DNA of 8,049 bases, from NCBI GenBank assembly GCA_028290345.1, contig JAQGKB010000211.1, positions 1-8,049 on the forward strand, in the 5' to 3' direction. How positions within the stretch are numbered: position 1 is the stretch's first letter; every line of letters starts with the position of its first letter. Below, piece by piece: positions 5,822 through 8,049 of the stretch. The notes below the pieces were generated by a model, which was given only the letters and a program-made list of their open reading frames with translations, ran no database searches and was not told where the DNA came from. Made by a program: the position numbers and the translations under genes. The DNA is from Hyphomicrobiales bacterium (GTDB lineage: Bacteria; Pseudomonadota; Alphaproteobacteria; Rhizobiales; Devosiaceae).

Positions 5822-7323
5822 GCCGCCGCACTCCCTGCAAGTCCCATCGCGTAACGCACGATCGATTCTTCTCCGATGTCGCGGCCTTCAAGTTCGCCGA
5901 CGATGCGGCCCGCCTTCATCACCATGACGCGATGGCTGAGCCCGATGACCTCGGCCATTTCCGAGGAAATGACGATGACGCTTTTGCCCGATCGCGCCAG
6001 ACGATCGATAAAGCTGTAGATTTGCTGTTTGGTGCCGATATCGATGCCGCGCGTCGGCTCGTCGATGATGACGATGTCAGGCTCGACCAGCATCGTCTTG
6101 GCCAAAAGCAGCTTCTGCTGATTGCCGCCCGACAGATTGCCGACGCGAACGGTTCTGTCTCCGGCACGGATGTCGAAATCGCTTATCGCCTTCTCAAGCG
6201 CCTTCTCTTCCGCCTTCTCGTCGATCAGGCCATGAACGAAACGATCGAGGCCAAGCAATGTGAGGTTCGGCCGCATCCGCATGTTCAGCAGGAGGCCGTG
6301 ACCCTTGCGATCCTCGGTGAGATAAGCGAGGCGATGCCGCGAGGCGTCCCGCAGCGACCGGATGCGAATCGGAGCGCCATTGATCTTGATCGAGCCGTCT
6401 GCGTGGCGAAGGCCGACAAGGCCCTCCATGAGTTCGGTTCGGCCCGAGCCGACGAGGCCTGCAAATCCAAGAATTTCGCCGCGCCTGAGCGCAAACGAAG
6501 CGTCGAAAACGCGGCCCGGCACGCTCAGATGCTCCACCTCGAGCACGATTTCGGATCCCGCGAGAACCGATTTCTGCGGAAACAGGTCAGACACGTCACG
6601 TCCGACCATGTGCGTCGCCATCTGGTCGACGCTCATATCGGATACGGGCGCCGTGATCACATGCCTGCCGTCGCGCAGCACCGTCACCACATTGGCGATG
6701 GATTTGACTTCATCGAGCTTGTGCGACGTGTAGAGAATGGCAACGCCCTGCTGCCTGAGCCGCTCGATCTGCTTGAATAGAACTTCAGATTCCTTGGCGG
6801 TCAGCACCGCCGTGGGCTCGTCCATCACCAGCACACGTGCATCGCGCACCAGCGCCTTGGCGATTTCGACCATCTGCTTTTCGGGGACGGACAGATCGGC
6901 GACGAGTTGGCGCGGGTCGATTTCGGTTTCGAGTTCGCGCAGCAATTGCAATGAGCGATCATGCATCCCGCGCCTGTCGAGCAATGCGCCGGCCTGCATC
7001 TCGCGGCCAAGGAAGATATTGGCCTCGACGCTCAACTGCTCGGCCAGATTGAATTCCTGGTGGATGAGAACGACACCCTTGTGCTCGGCATCTGCACTGT
7101 CGTGAAAGACCACGCGCTGGCCATCGAGCAGCAAGTGGCCTGAAGTGGGCCCCTGATAGCCGCAGAGGACCTTCATCAAAGTCGATTTGCCGGCGCCGTT
7201 TTCCCCGATCAGGGCATGCACTTCGCCAGAGCGCAGGGTCAGATCTATCCCATAGAGCACCTGTACCGGTCCGAAACTTTTGGACACAGCTACGCCCGCC
7301 AACGAGGCAGAATTTTCCTCCAT
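5818..7323 (-). CDS. Sugar ABC transporter ATP-binding protein, duplicated ABC domains (RbsA/MglA-like)
   Basis: A 501-aa cytoplasmic ATPase with two fused ABC domains, the form used by ribose, galactose, xylose and related importers. Domain 1: Walker A GENGAGKST (40-48), Q-loop around HQE (88-90), degenerate signature LSVPEKQ (144-150), Walker B VLVMDEPTA (164-172) and switch H201 in TSHKLDE. Domain 2: degenerate Walker A GLVGSGRTE (289-297, Arg for Lys), consensus signature LSGGNQQK (397-404), Walker B VIIDEPTRGID (418-428), and ISSEMAE with Ser for the switch His (452-458). The pairing of one degenerate and one consensus site is normal for this family, not decay. Start ATG at 7323 has only a weak ribosome site (AGGG or AGAAG upstream). 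It is first in the importer operon. Substrate cannot be read from this subunit. Confidence 0.95.
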   Translation of the reverse strand: MEENSASLAGVAVSKSFGPVQVLYGIDLTLRSGEVHALIGENGAGKSTLMKVLCGYQGPTSGHLLLDGQRVVFHDSADAEHKGVVLIHQEFNLAEQLSVEANIFLGREMQAGALLDRRGMHDRSLQLLRELETEIDPRQLVADLSVPEKQMVEIAKALVRDARVLVMDEPTAVLTAKESEVLFKQIERLRQQGVAILYTSHKLDEVKSIANVVTVLRDGRHVITAPVSDMSVDQMATHMVGRDVSDLFPQKSVLAGSEIVLEVEHLSVPGRVFDASFALRRGEILGFAGLVGSGRTELMEGLVGLRHADGSIKINGAPIRIRSLRDASRHRLAYLTEDRKGHGLLLNMRMRPNLTLLGLDRFVHGLIDEKAEEKALEKAISDFDIRAGDRTVRVGNLSGGNQQKLLLAKTMLVEPDIVIIDEPTRGIDIGTKQQIYSFIDRLARSGKSVIVISSEMAEVIGLSHRVMVMKAGRIVGELEGRDIGEESIVRYAMGLAGSAAA

Positions 7324-7340
7324 CGCTTCTAGCCCTAAAC

Positions 7341-7354
7341 CCGTCTTCAGACGG
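7341..7354 (-). promoter_or_regulatory. 14-bp palindrome in the importer operon leader
   Basis: CCGTCT-TC-AGACGG is a perfect inverted repeat 17 bases before the ATPase start codon. Its outer arm ACGGC (7351-7355) also pairs with GCCGT (7375-7379), and two TTGTG copies lie 10 bp apart (7361, 7371). It could be an operator downstream of the promoter or an RNA hairpin next to the ribosome site. It does not resemble the CGCAA sites of the LacI region. Confidence 0.4.
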
Positions 7355-7380
7355 CTGTTATTGTGAATTGTTGTGCCGTG

Positions 7381-7408
7381 ACCCTAACATGGGCCAAGCA
7401 ACGGTCAA
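7381..7408 (-). promoter_or_regulatory. Predicted promoter of the sugar importer operon
   Basis: On the minus strand TTGACC (7408-7403) and TAGGGT (7386-7381) are separated by 16 bases; transcription would start near 7374, about 50 bases before the ATG. The -35 box is near consensus and the -10 box is poor, so this is a moderate prediction that may need an activator. Confidence 0.4.
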
Positions 7409-7655
7409 AGAAAATCGGGGGGATAATGATTGAACTCAACGTCGGCCAAAGTTCTGGTCTCAGGACGACACTCCGCCTTTGTCGCAACTGTGGCCATCAG
7501 GACTGGAACTGGATGGAGGGCTATGCCCTCGTCTCCAAACCGGAAACCGCGGGCTCACCCCCCAACATGCGAGCCTGCCAAGCTTTAATGCCGCCCCTAC
7601 CGGATTGAGAGGCCGATATCGTCGCGCCCGTCACTTGCTCCTGGAAATCCCGCCG

Positions 7656-8049
7656 TCAGGGCCGGGGTGACAGGAGTTCTGTGCGAAACCGGGCGGACAG
7701 GGTGCGAACGAGGTTGCGGCGGTCGGCTGCCGCTTCCGCAGTGAGCGGGGTTGGTGGCGTGGTGCGCGTGGGCAAGGGCTCGCCAACGAGGCCGAAGAAT
7801 TCCTCCTGGCCAGCCGGCAGGCAGAGGCAGAGGAAGCGGGCCGGCCCCTCGGACACCACGCGAAAGCCGTGCGGCGCGTTGGCGGGAATGTTGATGGTCT
7901 GGCCGGCGCGCAGACGATGCACCGTGTCGCGGAAGGTTACTTCCAGCTCGCCTTCGAGGATATGGAACATTTCCTCGAAGTCATGCCGGTGAGACGGAGG
8001 ACCACCGCCGGCGGGCACGAGCATGTCGATCAGCGTGTAGCGGCCACCG
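7656..8049 (-). CDS. Cupin-domain protein (N-terminus beyond the right edge)
   Basis: About 130 C-terminal residues of a single-domain cupin (Cupin_2 type). The frame stays open to the window edge and reads GGRYTLIDMLVPAGGGPP, a normal cupin first strand, so the ATG at 8024 is internal and the true start is outside. Cupin motif 1 is complete: HRHDFEE followed by MFHILEG, supplying two His and a Glu for a metal site. Motif 2 is GQTINIPANAPHGF with the fourth ligand His. This small beta-barrel usually binds a metal and acts as an isomerase, dioxygenase or sensor-like protein; no specific reaction can be assigned. The tail (TPPTPLTAEAAADRRNLVRT) is a short helical extension common in such proteins. 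It lies 332 bases upstream of the importer operon on the same strand, so co-transcription is uncertain. Confidence 0.88.
   Translation of the reverse strand, partial: GGRYTLIDMLVPAGGGPPSHRHDFEEMFHILEGELEVTFRDTVHRLRAGQTINIPANAPHGFRVVSEGPARFLCLCLPAGQEEFFGLVGEPLPTRTTPPTPLTAEAAADRRNLVRTLSARFRTELLSPRP

Larger units (their letters stand above)
7324..7655. other. Intergenic region between cupin gene and importer operon, with a doubtful small ORF
   Basis: The part next to the ATPase gene holds the predicted promoter and palindromes. The remainder has no recognised gene. A plus-strand frame from ATG 7426 to a stop at 7608 could encode 60 residues (MIELNVGQSSG..., with CRNCGHQDWNWMEGY); it has a G-rich GGGGGGAT just upstream and mostly G/C third positions. 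It matches no family I know and carries only one CxxC pair, so I do not call it a gene. No clear terminator follows the cupin stop. Confidence 0.4.

Noticed and set aside
5785..6780. 331-codon plus-strand frame opposite the ATPase
   Set aside because: It is a mirror of the conserved ATPase sequence, with His/Asp/Arg-rich composition typical of antisense translation.

Overview
The window is about 60% GC by eye. Its gene content and protein style (family-5 solute-binding protein, LacI regulator, RbsABC-type sugar importer) suggest an alphaproteobacterium of the Hyphomicrobiales, perhaps Devosia-like. This is an inference from protein style, not a proven placement. No RNA gene, insertion sequence, CRISPR array or phage gene is visible.

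Left part (1-1702, minus strand): a three-gene cluster read right to left encodes a D-2-hydroxyacid dehydrogenase, a small NTF2-like/SnoaL-fold protein, and the N-terminus of a secreted family-5 substrate-binding protein that runs off the left edge. The first two genes abut or overlap and the third follows after about 75 bases. This looks like an uptake-plus-catabolism operon of unknown substrate.

Control region (1703-1946) and regulator (1947-3002, plus strand): a LacI-family repressor gene is transcribed divergently from that operon. The region between them carries nine copies of CGCAA/TTGCG within about 105 bp. It also holds two facing-away promoters of near-identical design (TTGCG[A/C], 17 bp, TACAAA), each with its -35 box on one of these pentamers. 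One pair of pentamers forms a perfect palindrome with the layout of the PurR box, a known LacI-family operator. The simplest reading is that the repressor controls both itself and the dehydrogenase operon.

Decayed stretch (3003-3812): no intact gene. It holds the frameshifted C-terminal remnant of an MFS exporter of the MFS_3 type, then adjacent GC-rich inverted repeats that may act as a terminator.

Right part (3813-7323, minus strand): a complete ABC importer of the ribose/galactose class in the order ATPase, permease, periplasmic binding protein. The first two genes overlap by ATGA, and the binding-protein gene comes last after a 50-base gap with a 14-bp palindrome. A plausible promoter and leader hairpin lie at 7341-7408. 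After a 332-base gap, a cupin gene (minus strand) enters from the right edge.

I found no clearly undescribed system. The most informative features are the dense half-site array in the LacI control region and the LacI protein's missing hinge motif.
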